A stretch of DNA of 64,000 bases, taken from the NCBI RefSeq assembly GCF_000715075.1, contig NC_134101.1, positions 134,740,237 to 134,804,236 of the forward strand, written 5' to 3'. The notes under the pieces are model-generated. The model saw only the letters and a list, made by a program, of their open reading frames with translations. It was not told where the DNA came from and did not search any database. This DNA is from Nicotiana tabacum. Taxonomy: Eukaryota > Streptophyta > Magnoliopsida > Solanales > Solanaceae. Each line of letters opens with the position of its first letter. The first letter of the stretch is position 1. Of the stretch, positions 1 to 10,639 are shown in pieces. The translations under genes were made by a program, and so were the position numbers.

Positions 1-1138
1 GAAAACAAAGATGTGGATGTTGTACATGGAACTCCAGCTGCAGAGAAATTCCAACCAGATCAAAGACAAGAAACTTACTTGCCTGCTCAGCCTTTCTCTC
101 TCAAATAGAGCCTAAGAATATCAAGGAAGCATTGAAAGATGTTGACTAGATTACAGCTATGCAAGAAGAGCTCCGTCAACTTGAGAGGAACAGTATGTGG
201 AACCTGGTTGCACGATCTGTTAAGAACTGTTATGGAAGCCAAGCTCCCCGTGCTTGGTGTGAAAGATCTATGTTGATGGAATCATCTTTGGAGCAACAGT
301 TGACTCCAAATGTGAAGAATGTGCATAACTCATGGGAAGTGAGTTAGAAATGAGTACGATGGGGGGAACTGAATTTCTTCTTAGATGTACAAGTGAAGCA
401 AGAATTTGCTGAAGAGATTTGACATGGAGACATCAAAATCATTGACACTCCCATTGCCACAGCTACTTGTCTAGACTGGATGAACCTAGTTCCCCTATAA
501 ATTAGACCACATATAGAAGTATCATAGGGTCACTTCTGTCGCAGACCAGATATTGCTTTTAGTGTGGGTCTGTGTGACGGGTTTCAATCCAATCCAAAAG
601 AATCTCATCTGAAAGCTGCCAAGAGAATCCTAAGATATCTCAAAGGGATGCAGGACCTGGTTCTCTACTATACCTCGGTTGATAACCTTGACTTGGTTGG
701 ATATGCTGATGCTGATTATGTTGAATATCTTGTGGATAGAAACAACACATCTGGACCGACACATTTTCTGAGTTCATGCTTGATCTCATGGGGCACAAAG
801 AAACAAAGTGTATGACTATTTCTATTGCTGAAACTAACTACGTGGCCGGTGCTTCTTGTTGTGCTCAACTAGTATAGATCAAGAAACATCTTGAAGACTT
901 TGGTGTATTTACAGCTTGAACCCGATACAACACAAGAGGACAAAGCACATTAATGTCAGACACCATTTTCTCAGGGACAATGCTGAAAAGGTTCTGATTT
1001 GTATGAAGTTATGGAAGATGAAGGATCAGGTAGCAGACATCTTTACCAAGGCACTGAGCAGGGAACATTTTGAAAGAAGTCGTCTGGAGTTGGGGTTGAT
1101 CAAGCTCAACGAAGGACCTGGTCCCTCGATGATTGGCT
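1..1138 (+). pseudogene. Decayed Sirevirus-type copia pol (RT to RNase H)
   Basis: This is the remains of a Ty1/copia polymerase gene. About 95-225 reads as the start of the copia RT domain (EALKDVD, then MQEELRQLERNSMWNLV). It then jumps to later RT sequence at about 229, so most of the RT, including the YVDD block, is deleted. Residues of 564-815 (KESHLKAAKRILRYLKG, VGYADADY, LISWGTKKQ) are the RT/RNase H connection and RNase H. 916-1138 (HKRTKHINVRHHFLRD, ADIFTKALSREHFE, LELGLIKL) is the RNase H C-terminus. Frames change at several points and stops are frequent, so no protein can be made. The ADIFTKAL ending followed by more coding-like sequence and several polypurine tracts fits the Sirevirus (Maximus/SIRE) lineage. 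Confidence 0.85.
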
Positions 1139-2666
1139 ATGTTAAGAAGGAAAGGTACAATGCTAAAAAGTGTTTTTCGGCGACGTCTAACTCAAATCTA
1201 TACTGTTACAGGTATACACATATGGCAGTTTCAGGACAAAAACAAGTAAGAGTGACATTGCACATCTAGGAGTCTTTGCTCAAAATTTTCAAAAATCGTC
1301 GCGGAACCTGGTTCCTGTGACTCAGGTTAGTAGTCTCTTCAATACTTATACGCCTTTTTAAGCTGCTGAAGTGTCATGTCATTTGTTTCTACCTTTCTCC
1401 TGCATCAACTCCTAACTTTTGAAGTCCAAAATGTTAAACATTTTCTGAACTATCCCGTTGCCCCAAAAGGCATTTCTTATCTCTTCAAAACCAAAATCAA
1501 CCTTGTCTCAAAATAATCCTTCTTTCCAAATATACGAGAAGTGAACCCAACTCTCTCACTTTCCTAAAACCTAACACCATCAGAATCAAAACCCCAAGAA
1601 TTCTTTGGTAGTTTTTTATGGAAGTTTAAATGAAAGGGAACATAGTAGATCTAATATTCTAGAGCATCAGGCTGAAATTGTTGCTGGGTTTGTAGAATCC
1701 ATGAAGGATGGAGGAATTGGTTAATGTGCTAAAATAGAGGGGAACTTAATGAGGGACCTGGTCCCTAAAATCCTTCTAAGGATGATAATTCTAATGATGA
1801 TCTTTCTATCTTGAGTTCTATGTATAAACGAACTTCCGATCCAGTAAAAAAGGTTTGAGAAAAGCAGGCTGATTAATGATGAAGTGGTGTAACCTGCTGA
1901 TGTGGTGATTGTGGAAGGGAGGATGAAGTGGAAGAATCTCCATTTGTGAAAAAAAATGGAGAAAAAAAGGTTGGTTGAGAAAGATGCAGCAGATGATAAG
2001 GGTAAACAGATTGAGAAAAAGAAGAGGGAGACACGGCTGCTCAAGGATAGAAAGGATAGTGTAAGTAAGGAACCTGGTTCCTTACAGAAGCAAAAGGTTA
2101 AGCCATTAGGTTTGGAGGGAGAAGACGTTGAAGTCTCAAAAAGTGTTGTAGGGCAGAGTGTTGACTTTGATATTGCTGAAAAATGGAGGAACTTCTTGAC
2201 ATTGTTGAGTTCGAAAAAAAATCACCTCCTTGTTCCTCCAAGTCCCAATGTTTATGAAGAAGACGTAAAATGTTCTATGTTTTATGTGACACTCTGAAGC
2301 TATATATGCATGGGACTGAGTTTGTTCTTGATGAGATGAAGCTTGGGGAAATTCTTGGTGATTTGATTGATGGTTCAACCTACTCAGATAGGTTGAGAAC
2401 CTGGTCCTCATGGACCCTTGGCAAAATAGAATGTTAAGTTGAAGGGTGAGAACGAAAGATTGAGGAAATAGGTGGAGGAACTGAGAGAGCAGATGATCAT
2501 TGATCAAAGGAGAGTAAATGAACGAACGAACAAGCTCATCAAAGCCTTAGCACCTTACTTTTCTTCCTGCCCAGTAATCTATGTCCTTCACTCCTTCCAA
2601 ATTCCCTTGAATTCTTATCTTCTTTTGATCCCTATATTTAATGACATTGGTACTTTAGTTGTTTAA
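1139..2666 (+). pseudogene. Env-like third ORF region of the Sirevirus element
   Basis: Downstream of pol there is about 1.5 kb before the polypurine tracts, where Sireviruses carry an extra env-like or coiled-coil ORF. Two open stretches remain. 1956-2297 is lysine/glutamate rich (EKKRLVEKDAADDKGKQIEKK) and ends in a short hydrophobic stretch. 2472-2666 starts in a charged heptad-like segment (MEELREQMIIDQRRVNERTN). They lie in different frames with stops between. No enzyme motif is visible. The assignment comes from position and composition, not from homology I can name. The motif GGAACCTGGTTCC or a close variant recurs inside this region (1304, 1754, 2070, 2397), including within the 1956 ORF. 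Confidence 0.5.
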
Positions 2667-2839
2667 ATTGTCATATTATGTGTTGTTGAAACTATTGTTC
2701 TTTGTTATAATTACTCCACTATGGGCAATCACTCTATTTTGTGCCATGATATTCACCTGTTGTTCTTATTACTGTTTATGTTGTGTTGCCAAAGTGGTCT
2801 GAGTTAATGTTGTTGAATTTCTTTTTGGTTGTGCTTCTT

Positions 2840-3410
2840 CTGTTATTCTTTTCGATGATGCCAAAGGGGGAAAGTTATATAGGTATGTCAATATGGGGGA
2901 GGAACATATGTTGTGTTGTGCATGAAAGATGGCTCTGCTTCGCATGGAAAATGTGTTGATAATCTGTTGATTATAGGTCTGATCCGTAGAGAAACATGTG
3001 AGGAATCTGGTTCTCGAGAGGAATAATAATTTTGGGTTTGTCATCATCAAAAAGGGGAAAATTGATCTAAGTTACTCTATGTCATATTTTGATGATGACA
3101 AACGTTCTCAACGTACTTAGTACAGACCAGATGTCATCAGTGCAGATAAGGAACCTGATTCTCAGGGGGAATAATTATGGGTTTGTCATTCATCAAAAAT
3201 GGGGGAATAATTATGGGTTTGTCATTCATCAAGTTATAGTACTTTGAGTTTTGATGATTTGCCAAACAGTCTTGAGGAACCAGTTGTGATCAGCTCCTTA
3301 GGTTCGGTTCTCATAGGGAATATGGCTAATTCGTAGGGGGAACAATGTGGATATTTGGTTCTCGGGGGGAATATCAATTCTAAGTTTGTCGTCATCAAAA
3401 AGGGGGAAGT
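2840..3410 (+). promoter_or_regulatory. Multiple polypurine tracts of a Sirevirus
   Basis: At least four copies of a phrase like TTTGTCATCATCAAAAAGGGG occur before the LTR: about 2850-2875 (ATGCCAAAGGGGGAAAG), 3036-3065, 3181-3203 and 3385-3410. The last one, AAAAAGGGGGAAGT, directly abuts the LTR start TGATAGG and is the likely primer for plus-strand synthesis. Repeated PPTs next to the 3' LTR are an established hallmark of Sireviruses. Confidence 0.8.
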
Positions 3411-4990
3411 TGATAGGTTATAAGTACCTTGGGCATAAGTACTTTACTTTATGTTTTGATGATCTAACAAACTCACCATCTAAAACCGGATACGGAACCT
3501 GTTACACATCTACAAGACCTTGATATCACAAAGTTCCAGGTTAGGATCCAGCATGGGATATTACTCAACTCTTTAGAGAGGAAGGAACAGCTGAGGAAAC
3601 AGGTCCCTACCAGTTCCCGAGGAGACTATATGAAGTCAACTGTCCAGCAGGAAAGTTACTACCTGCACACCCTACTGCATAGAAACAGTGCAACAGTCAA
3701 CTTTCTATGGAAGGCTTTTTACCTACCTTGCTTACATCATTGTAAGTGATGTCACACACGTTTAAATACCATCAAGGAAGGTAAAACAACTTACTTCATG
3801 AGAGAACCAGATAAGGGACCTGAAGCGTGCCTGGTACAATCATTCAAGTTAATCGACTCAAGATAATTTGGGCAGTGTGCCTTCAGATTCACAGGAACCA
3901 GATTAGGGACCTGATACCTTTGTGTTCCCCTAACAGAAGTATAAGTCAACAGTACAACTAGAAAGCAACTGCAGAAAGTGACAACCTACAACAGTGCAAC
4001 AGACAGTGTAGCAGATAGTGCAACAGTCACTTTCCATTGAGAGGAGGCATGTACCAACCAAGATTTGACATCATTAAGGTTATTTCTTTTGTAGTATAAA
4101 CCTGGTTCAAGGCACCAGACATTCCTTCCCAAGACTTGCAGAATCAGAAACGAATATCCTCTCTCAAGTGCTTGCAACAACCTCTCTCAAGAACAAAGCT
4201 GCTGCAACCTTAAAGACCTGATCCAAGATCGAAGATATCTTAAGTCCTTAGGTTTGTTGAGTCTTTGTTATTTGTTCTTCAATTGTAACTCCTATCTTGC
4301 TTTCTTAGAAGCTGTGTTTTAGGAAACCCAAAATCACAAACCCTCCAAGTTTGTGTCTTGGCTAGAGTTAGTCGAGTTATAAAGCCTTTGTAATAGAGTT
4401 ATTACAAAGTGGCTTGTAATAGGGTTATTACAAGTTAGAGTGATTAAAGTCTTTTTCACTAGAGATTGACAAAGTGGCTTGTGGTAAGAGTATCACAAGT
4501 TAGTCAAAGTCTTTGTAACTAGAGAGTCACAAAGTGGCTTATGGTGAGAGTGCCCAAGTTAGTTGAGCTGAATCCTTTGTAATAGAGGTATTACAAAGTG
4601 GCTTGTAATAGGTGTTTACAAGTTAGTGAAGTTGAAAGACTACAAATGTAGGTCGTGGTTTATGTCCCCTTGAGTTGGGATTTTTCCACGTAAAAATCTT
4701 CTATGTTCTTTACTTACTGTCGAGCTACTGTGGTAACAATTAGAGAACCTGATCCCTGTACTGATTGGTTGCGCAGTCTGTTGCTTACAGTAGGAACTGG
4801 TAGATAATCTAGTTCTCTACACAGTGGGAACTTATCCTGTGTCTCATCTATATATTGGTTTCGCAGTTAGCACTGTACCAAACTGATATAGGACCAGATC
4901 ACTATACAGTTTGGTTCCTCAGTATTTTCAGTGGAAACTCATAGAGAACTCGGTTCTCTATACAGTCTGGTGGACGCTTAGTTTCTAACA
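3411..4990 (+). repeat. Sirevirus 3' LTR
   Basis: The LTR begins TGATAGGTTATAAG right after the polypurine tract and ends GTTTCTAACA, giving TG...CA termini and about 1580 bp, a typical long Sirevirus LTR. It carries many variants of the near-palindrome GGAACC-N-GGTTCC, and a ladder of hairpins at 4386-4633. No matching 5' LTR is inside the window. Confidence 0.8.
4386..4633 (+). repeat. Hairpin ladder inside Sirevirus LTR
   Basis: Eight consecutive short inverted repeats alternate between CTTTGT...ACAAAG and CTTGT...ACAAG arms, usually separated by TGG or a short AGTTAG-type spacer. The first has arms CTTTGTAATA (4386-4395) and TATTACAAAG (4400-4409) around GAGT. The second has arms CTTGTAATA (4413-4421) and TATTACAAG (4426-4434) around GGGT. 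Later members use TCA/TGA, GTGRTA/TATCAC and AACT/AGTC inner arms, with mostly AGAG-like loops. A second copy of the ladder lies in the tandem LTR segment at about 5512-5755, where some pairs are better preserved (for example CTTTGTCA/TGACAAAG). Confidence 0.85.
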
Positions 4991-6116
4991 GGATTCATCT
5001 GACTCAAAATAATCTGGATAGTGTGCCTTCATATTCATAGGAACCAGATTAGGGACCTGATACCTTTGTGTTCCCCTAACAGAAGTATAAGTCAATAGTA
5101 CAACTAGAAAGCAACTGCAGAAAGTGACTACTTGCAATAGTGCAGCAGTCACTTCCCATTGAGAGGAGGCATGTACTAACCCAAGATTTGACATCACTAA
5201 GGTGGTGTCTTTTGTAGTATAAACCTGGTGCAAGGCACAAGACATTCCTTCCCAAGACTTGCAGAATCAGAAATAAAAATCCTCTCTCAAGTGCTTGCAA
5301 CAACCTCTCTCAAGAATAAAACTGTTGCAACCTCAAGGACCTGATCCAAGATCGAAGATATCTTAAGTCCTTAGGTTTGTTGACTCTTTGTTATTTGTTC
5401 TTCAATTTTAACTCCTATCTTGCTTTCTTAGAAGCTGTGTTTTAGGAAACCCAAAATCACAAACCCTCCAAGTTTATGTCTTGGCTAGAGTTAGTCGAGT
5501 TGTAAAACCTTTGTAATAGAGTTATTACAAAGTGGCTTGTAATAGGGTTATTATAAGTTTGAGTGATTAAAGTCTTTGTCACTAGATACTGACAAAGTGG
5601 TTTGTGGTAAGAGTATCACAAGTTAGTCAAAGTCTTTATAACTAGAGAGTCACAAAGTAGCTTGTGGTGAGAGTGCCACAAGTTAGTTGAGTTGAATCCT
5701 TTTGTAATAGAGGTATTACAAAGTGGCTTATAATAGGTGTTTACAAGTTAGTGAAGTTGAAAGCCTACAAGTGTAGGTCGTGGTGTTTGTCCCCTTGAGT
5801 TGGGATATTTCCACGTAAATATCCTCTGTGTTCTTTGCTTACTGCCGAGCTACTGTGGTAATAATTAGAGAACCTGATTCCCTGTACTGATTGGTTGCAC
5901 AGTCTGTTGCTTACAGTAGGAACTGCTAGAGAATCTAGTTCTCTATATAGTGGGAACTTATCCTATGTCTCATCTACATACTGGTTCCGCAGTTAGCACT
6001 CTACCAAACTGATATAGGACTAGATCGCTATACAGTTTGGTTCCTCAGTAGTTTCAGTGGAAACTCATAGAGAACCCGGTTCTCTATACAGTCTGGTGGA
6101 CGCTTAGTTTCTAACA
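4991..6116 (+). repeat. Tandem partial copy of the Sirevirus LTR
   Basis: From about GACTCA at 5001 the sequence repeats 3855-4990 with an offset near 1.14 kb, and ends with the same CGCTTAGTTTCTAACA (6101-6116). The first 440 bp of the LTR are absent. The copies differ by scattered substitutions and a small extra block in the first copy near 3985-4020. It is either a duplication within the LTR or a truncated second LTR left by unequal recombination. Confidence 0.8.
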
Positions 6117-6330
6117 CTTATTTTCAGCTCTTGTGCATTTCTTTTGCATTTCATAGATAAAAAAGAGGTTTGTAGCTGCGCAATACATATTTTGAATGAT
6201 AATACTCATCTAATTTTCTCATCCTCTCTTCTTCCATCTTCTTCCCTTTGTTTCCTATTTTCTTCCTAGTTAATTTTACATTGACTCATCGATACCAGAA
6301 TTTGGTATCAAAGTATGATCATACTGAGAG
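6117..6330 (+). mobile_element. Possible copia leader with Met-tRNA-like PBS
   Basis: A pyrimidine-rich stretch (6210-6275) is followed by TTTGGTATCAAAGTATG at about 6300, which resembles the plant initiator-Met primer site TGGTATCAGAGC with changes. This could be the end of a decayed LTR plus PBS. No full LTR can be defined. Confidence 0.3.
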
Positions 6331-6339
6331 AGATACTAT

Positions 6340-6560
6340 TGAGAATAAAGGTGAAAGTGGCTCCCACGATGGACAAGAGTGCCTCAATGAGAAGTTATGA
6401 GAGGTTGACCATAGTAAGTCTGAGGAAGGGTAGAGGTAGTCTTAAAAAGTATTGGGGAGAGGTGATAAGGCAAGATATGGCACATCTGTAGCCTACTGTG
6501 GACATGACCCTTGATATGAAGATATGGAGATTGAGAACTAGAATAGAAGTCTAGTAGGTA
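6340..6560 (+). pseudogene. LINE-like reverse transcriptase tail fragment
   Basis: Translation from about 6405 gives VSLRKGRGSLKKYWGEVIRQ, then DMAHL, a stop, and a continuing frame with TVDMTLDMKIWRLRTRIEV. This resembles the basic GRGRPKKYWGEVIRQDM...MTLDRKVWR tail that recurs in Solanaceae RTE-type LINE proteins, recalled from memory. There is one internal stop and no upstream RT domain, so it is only a fragment. Confidence 0.35.
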
Positions 6561-6724
6561 GTCTTGAGTACTATATGGGTCAAAATCTGACTAAGGATAT
6601 TCGACACGAAGAGGTATTGTTAGAAGTAATTTGGATGAGGTTGACTAATGACTAATGGAACTCACCGCAAATCAATCAATTACGGCCGAGGTCAAATGTC
6701 AAGAGCAACAGTAACAGCTAGTTT

Positions 6725-7266
6725 TGTAATAGGTTTTGTAGGAGAATATTCCATTGCATATTCTCTGTACTTGTTCTTTTAGGGTTGATTAGGGGTATGT
6801 CTCATATAAATAGAAAAAGAGATAAGGTGAAAGGCATATATTATTCATTCTAATAAGAACTCTCTTGAAAAGCACACTCTCTAGATAAATACAAATACCA
6901 CCTTTCTAAAGAGATTCATTTTGTTGATTATTCTACACTTTTACCATTAGATCCGAGAAAGTCTCCAATATTCTCATAGTTATTTGTCATTCATCATTTT
7001 TAGAAAGAAGAATCATCCACCTCATTCAATATTAGGTAAATCATTCTCCTTATTTATATTTAGTTCCATTTATTTTTATTTAATGCTTGTTATTCTCATC
7101 CCATTATTGACCTTGAAACATTAAATACATGTTACATTATACCTGTTCCGACACTGTTCTACATCATCCACGTAGGCTAATTTAGATCTGAAGTTATTAT
7201 CTTTAACTAGGATTAACCTCTTATATATTAAATTAATTAGTTTAACCAAAGTTCATATTTTTTGTC
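6725..7266 (+). repeat. 5' LTR of Tat-lineage gypsy element
   Basis: The boundaries are inferred: a TG start in TGTAATAGGTTTTGTAGG and an end at GTCA just before the primer site. A TATA box, CATATAAATAG, lies near 6810. A matching 3' LTR was not found; the element is cut at 16870 by another LTR sequence. Confidence 0.55.
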
Positions 7267-7273
7267 AAATAAT

Positions 7274-7292
7274 TTGGCATCGTCTGTGGAGA
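7274..7292 (+). promoter_or_regulatory. Primer binding site of the Tat element
   Basis: TTGGCATCGTCTGTGGAGA resembles the TGGCGCCGTCTGTGGG primer site common in plant Tat-lineage Ty3/gypsy elements, with a few substitutions. It sits directly downstream of the LTR and about 55 bp before the first gag ATG. Confidence 0.6.
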
Positions 7293-7345
7293 TTTCCTAG
7301 TTAAAATTTTAGTTTCTTCTAGATCTACAACTAACCAAGAAAAAA

Positions 7346-8963
7346 ATGCAAAACCCTAAACTTTCTTGTGCACACAGATCTAACATGCCAGGTAACGGAG
7401 AAGAAAGGATGAAGGCGGCAGCCAACCTCACCGCCAATCTCTTAAACACCATCAACGAGATCTCTAAAACAAAGGGTGAGGATAAAACACAAAATTCCTC
7501 TCCTAGGCGAAATGGCTCACCACTTCCTCATGGTAGTATCACAACGTCCCACGGTAAAGGAACCTCTACGTCCACAATGGAAGAGGCGCCATTGGTGGTG
7601 AAGAAGCTACTCGAAGCTTGGTTGACGAATACATTGACCAACATGCTTGACAACCCGCTCAAAAGGCGATCAAAGAGAGTGCAAGGACCTGCGTTGCACC
7701 AAAAACAGTCGAACAACACGACCTTCCTCCTCCCGTAGCAGGTATCAATCACAATGTTAATAATGCAGGTGACGACACACTCACAAACATTTTAAGGAAG
7801 ATGGATGAGATGGAAAATGAAAACAAAATGCTCCGACACCAATTGAAAGAGCATCAAGAAAGGGTAGACAAAATACTAAGCACCTCAAAACTCTTACCAA
7901 AAGAGATGCTGGTCGGTTTATCGAGCAGCCATACTGTGATGAAGCCGCAACACATGCCATACCTAAAACCTTCAAAATGCCGCCGTACCTAAAAATATAC
8001 GATGGTATGACAGACCATGAGGATCATGTGATTCACTATGTCACCGTAGTAAAAGGCAACGACCTTGCCAAAAAGCAAGTATCATCCATCTTATTGAAAA
8101 AGTTTGGCAAAACCGTCATCGGGGGCGCATTAACTTGGTACTCACAACTGCTTGCATGCTCTATTGAAACATTCGAAAAGATGGCCGACAAATTTGTAAC
8201 GGCCCATGACGGAGCTAAGAAGGCAGAGGCAAGAGTAAATGATATATTTGCCATCAAACAATCACCTGGAGAAGGACTGAGGGACATCCTCGCTCGATTC
8301 AACCATGTAAGGATGACCTTACTGAATGTATCAGAAGGAATAGTTGTGGCAGCTTTCCAGAATGGGTTGAACAGAAGCGGTTCAAGGGCGACCAGAAAGC
8401 TGTTGAGTCGGCTCATGAAATATCGCGCGACCACTTGGAACGAAATACATAATGCCTATTGTGTCGAGGTCCGAGCTGACGAATACGACCTAAATGGACC
8501 AACCCAACGGTTGACCTCAATACAAGCTGAGTCCAGAAAAGATCGTAGAAATGACAACAAAAGGGATCTAGCAGGTCCACGACCCAACCGAGAAAGATAT
8601 CAACCGTATGTTAGAGGCGCCATCATGCCGCCTTCTCACCACGACAAAGGCCCATCTAGGCCAAGAATAGGGACTCACTGAAGCGAGAGAGGTATGCCTC
8701 CCTTACTATATGCTCACAATTTTTGTGTTTCACCCTCAAAAATAGTCTACGCACTGGAGAAGCTCGACCCAAAAGTGAAGTGGCCACAGAAGATGAGGTC
8801 CGACCCGAACACTAGGAAGTCAAACGCCCTCTGGGAATTCCACCAGGAACGAGGTCATACAATCGAGGACTACATCGCTCTAAGACAAGAGGTCATGAAC
8901 ATACTTCACCAAGGGCACTTGAAAGAGCTATTGAGAGACCGAGGAAGGACCAACTTCGCTTGA
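7346..8963 (+). pseudogene. Tat/gypsy gag
   Basis: Three open pieces (7346-7738, 7977-8681, 8694-8963) make a nearly complete gag. The N-terminal piece is low complexity. The middle piece holds the capsid-like core (GGALTWYSQL, KFVTAHDGAKKAEARV, QSPGEGLRDILARFN), as in Retrotrans_gag. The last piece matches the Tat gag C-terminus (RSDPNTRKSNALWEFHQERG then HTIEDYIALRQEV), where the family has a CCHC knuckle. Here the cysteines of the knuckle are replaced (W and Y), and stops separate the pieces, so the gene is dead. It is followed by the protease domain, as expected for the element. Confidence 0.85.
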
Positions 8964-9020
8964 GGACGAGAACAGCACCAGGACCCACCAAAACCACCTT
9001 CTCCAACTCGAACCACTCAA

Positions 9021-9664
9021 ATGATCATCGGAGAGGGTGATGACGCATCGATCAGCAACTTAAAATTCACCACCACCTACAAACTCAAACGATCGTTCAC
9101 TCATGAACGGTACGACAAAATCGAAGAAAGTATCATCTTCGATAAGTCAGATATTCACGGTTTGGTTTTTCCTCACTATGAAGCTCTTGTTATCACTTTA
9201 TGCATATTAGATAAATATGTGAGACGTATTATGGTGCATGATGGGAGAGACGCATGCAATATCCACCCTCGAGTACTTGCACAGATGAAACTCGATGATA
9301 AGATAGTGCCACATTGCATCACACTAACCGGTTTTAACAATGAAGTTGAACGAACATCTGGAGAGATCACACTCCCCGTCTAGGCTGGCGACGTCACTCT
9401 AGAAACCACATTCCACATCATAAATAAGGACACAACGTACAATGCCATAATAGGTCAGCCTTGGATATACGCCATGAAGGCCATCCCCTCCAGCCTTTAG
9501 CAAGTTATCAAATTTCCCACCCCATGGGGAGTATTCAGCATCTGAGGAGAACAGCGCACTTCACGAGAATACTATCACATTGCCCAGGATTGTACATACA
9601 CCCAACAAATGAAGGGCAAAGCCAAAGAGGCATAGCAATTAACAGGGTCGAGGTTGAGTGGTGA
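9021..9664 (+). pseudogene. Tat/gypsy protease region
   Basis: 9021-9383 encodes the Tat protease block: EALVITLCILDKYVRRIMV, then HDGRDACNIHPRVL, then ITLTGFNNEVERTSGEITLP. The catalytic DDG-type motif after RRIMV is altered to HDG, so activity is doubtful. A stop at 9381-9383 precedes the usual continuation (GDVTLETTFHI, YNAIIGQPWI), which is readable in the same area. Family members cleave their own Gag-Pol polyprotein; this copy could not. Confidence 0.75.
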
Positions 9665-9779
9665 TGAAAGGAAGGAAGTCATCAAAGACCCCGAAATCTA
9701 GAGGCCACGAGATCTACCGTAGAAGACCTCGACCCCGTCCAACTTGATGATAACGACCACAACAAGAAAGCTTACATCG

Positions 9780-10611
9780 GCCACAAGCTTCAGGAGCTAG
9801 GTGAATTCCATCATTTCTTAACTAATAACGCAGACTTGTTTGCTTTTTCCCATGCAGACATGCTAGGTATCCTAGAGGAGATAGCAACACACAATTTGAA
9901 CGTCGATCGATTTTACCCCTCCCCCCCACCCGATAAGGCAAGTTAGGCGAAAATTCAATTCCATATTAAATGACGTAGTCCGCGAAGAGGTTGAAAACTA
10001 TTGGAAAATGGCTCTATCACAGAATCAAAATACCCCCAATGGGTCGCCAACGTGGTCATGATGAAAAAGAAGAACGGAAAATGGCGGATGTGCGTAGACA
10101 TCACAGATTTGAACAAAGCCTGCCTAAAAGACTCATTCTCGCTGCCCCATATCGACCAGCTCATTAACATAACAGCGGGGTACGAGCTGTTAAGCTTCCT
10201 AGATGCATACTCGGGTTATAACTAGATCTTCATGGAGGAGGAAGACCAGGATAAGACCAGCTTCATCACCCACCAAGGAACGTATTGCTATAGGGTGATG
10301 CATTTTGGACTAAAATGTATCAAAGGTTGGTGACAAAGATGTCCAAAGACCAACTCAGCAAAACCATGGAGGTATACATAGACGACATGCTGGTCAAGTC
10401 CAACAGGAAAGAGGATCACATCGATTACCTGGAAGAAGCTTTTGATATACTCAGGCGATACAAAATGAAACTAAATCCTGAAAAGTGCGCATTCGGCGTG
10501 ACCTCAGGGAAATTCCTGGGCTTCCTAGTGTCACAACAAGGCATCAAGGTCAAACCCGACCAAATAAAAGCTATAGAGGGGATAACGAAGAACTTAACCA
10601 ACAAAAAATAG
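9780..10611 (+). pseudogene. Tat/gypsy reverse transcriptase
   Basis: RT motifs in order are: KYPQWVANVVMMKKKNGKWR and MCVDITDLNKAC (10001-10225), SFLDAYSGYN (about 10200), then after a stop and frame shift a second piece, 10315-10611, with the catalytic YIDDM (about 10376-10390), KCAFGVTSGKFLGFLVSQQG and IKAIEGI. A stop follows SGYN, and sequence between HFGL and MYQRL appears to be lost, so the palm domain is interrupted. The D-D pair of the active-site box is intact. Confidence 0.85.
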
Positions 10612-10639
10612 GTTCAGAGACTGACCATCCGTATCTCCC

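Noticed and set aside
4991..6116. Independent second retrotransposon LTR
   Set aside because: No TG start, no polypurine tract before it, and the whole of it is a copy of the adjacent LTR.
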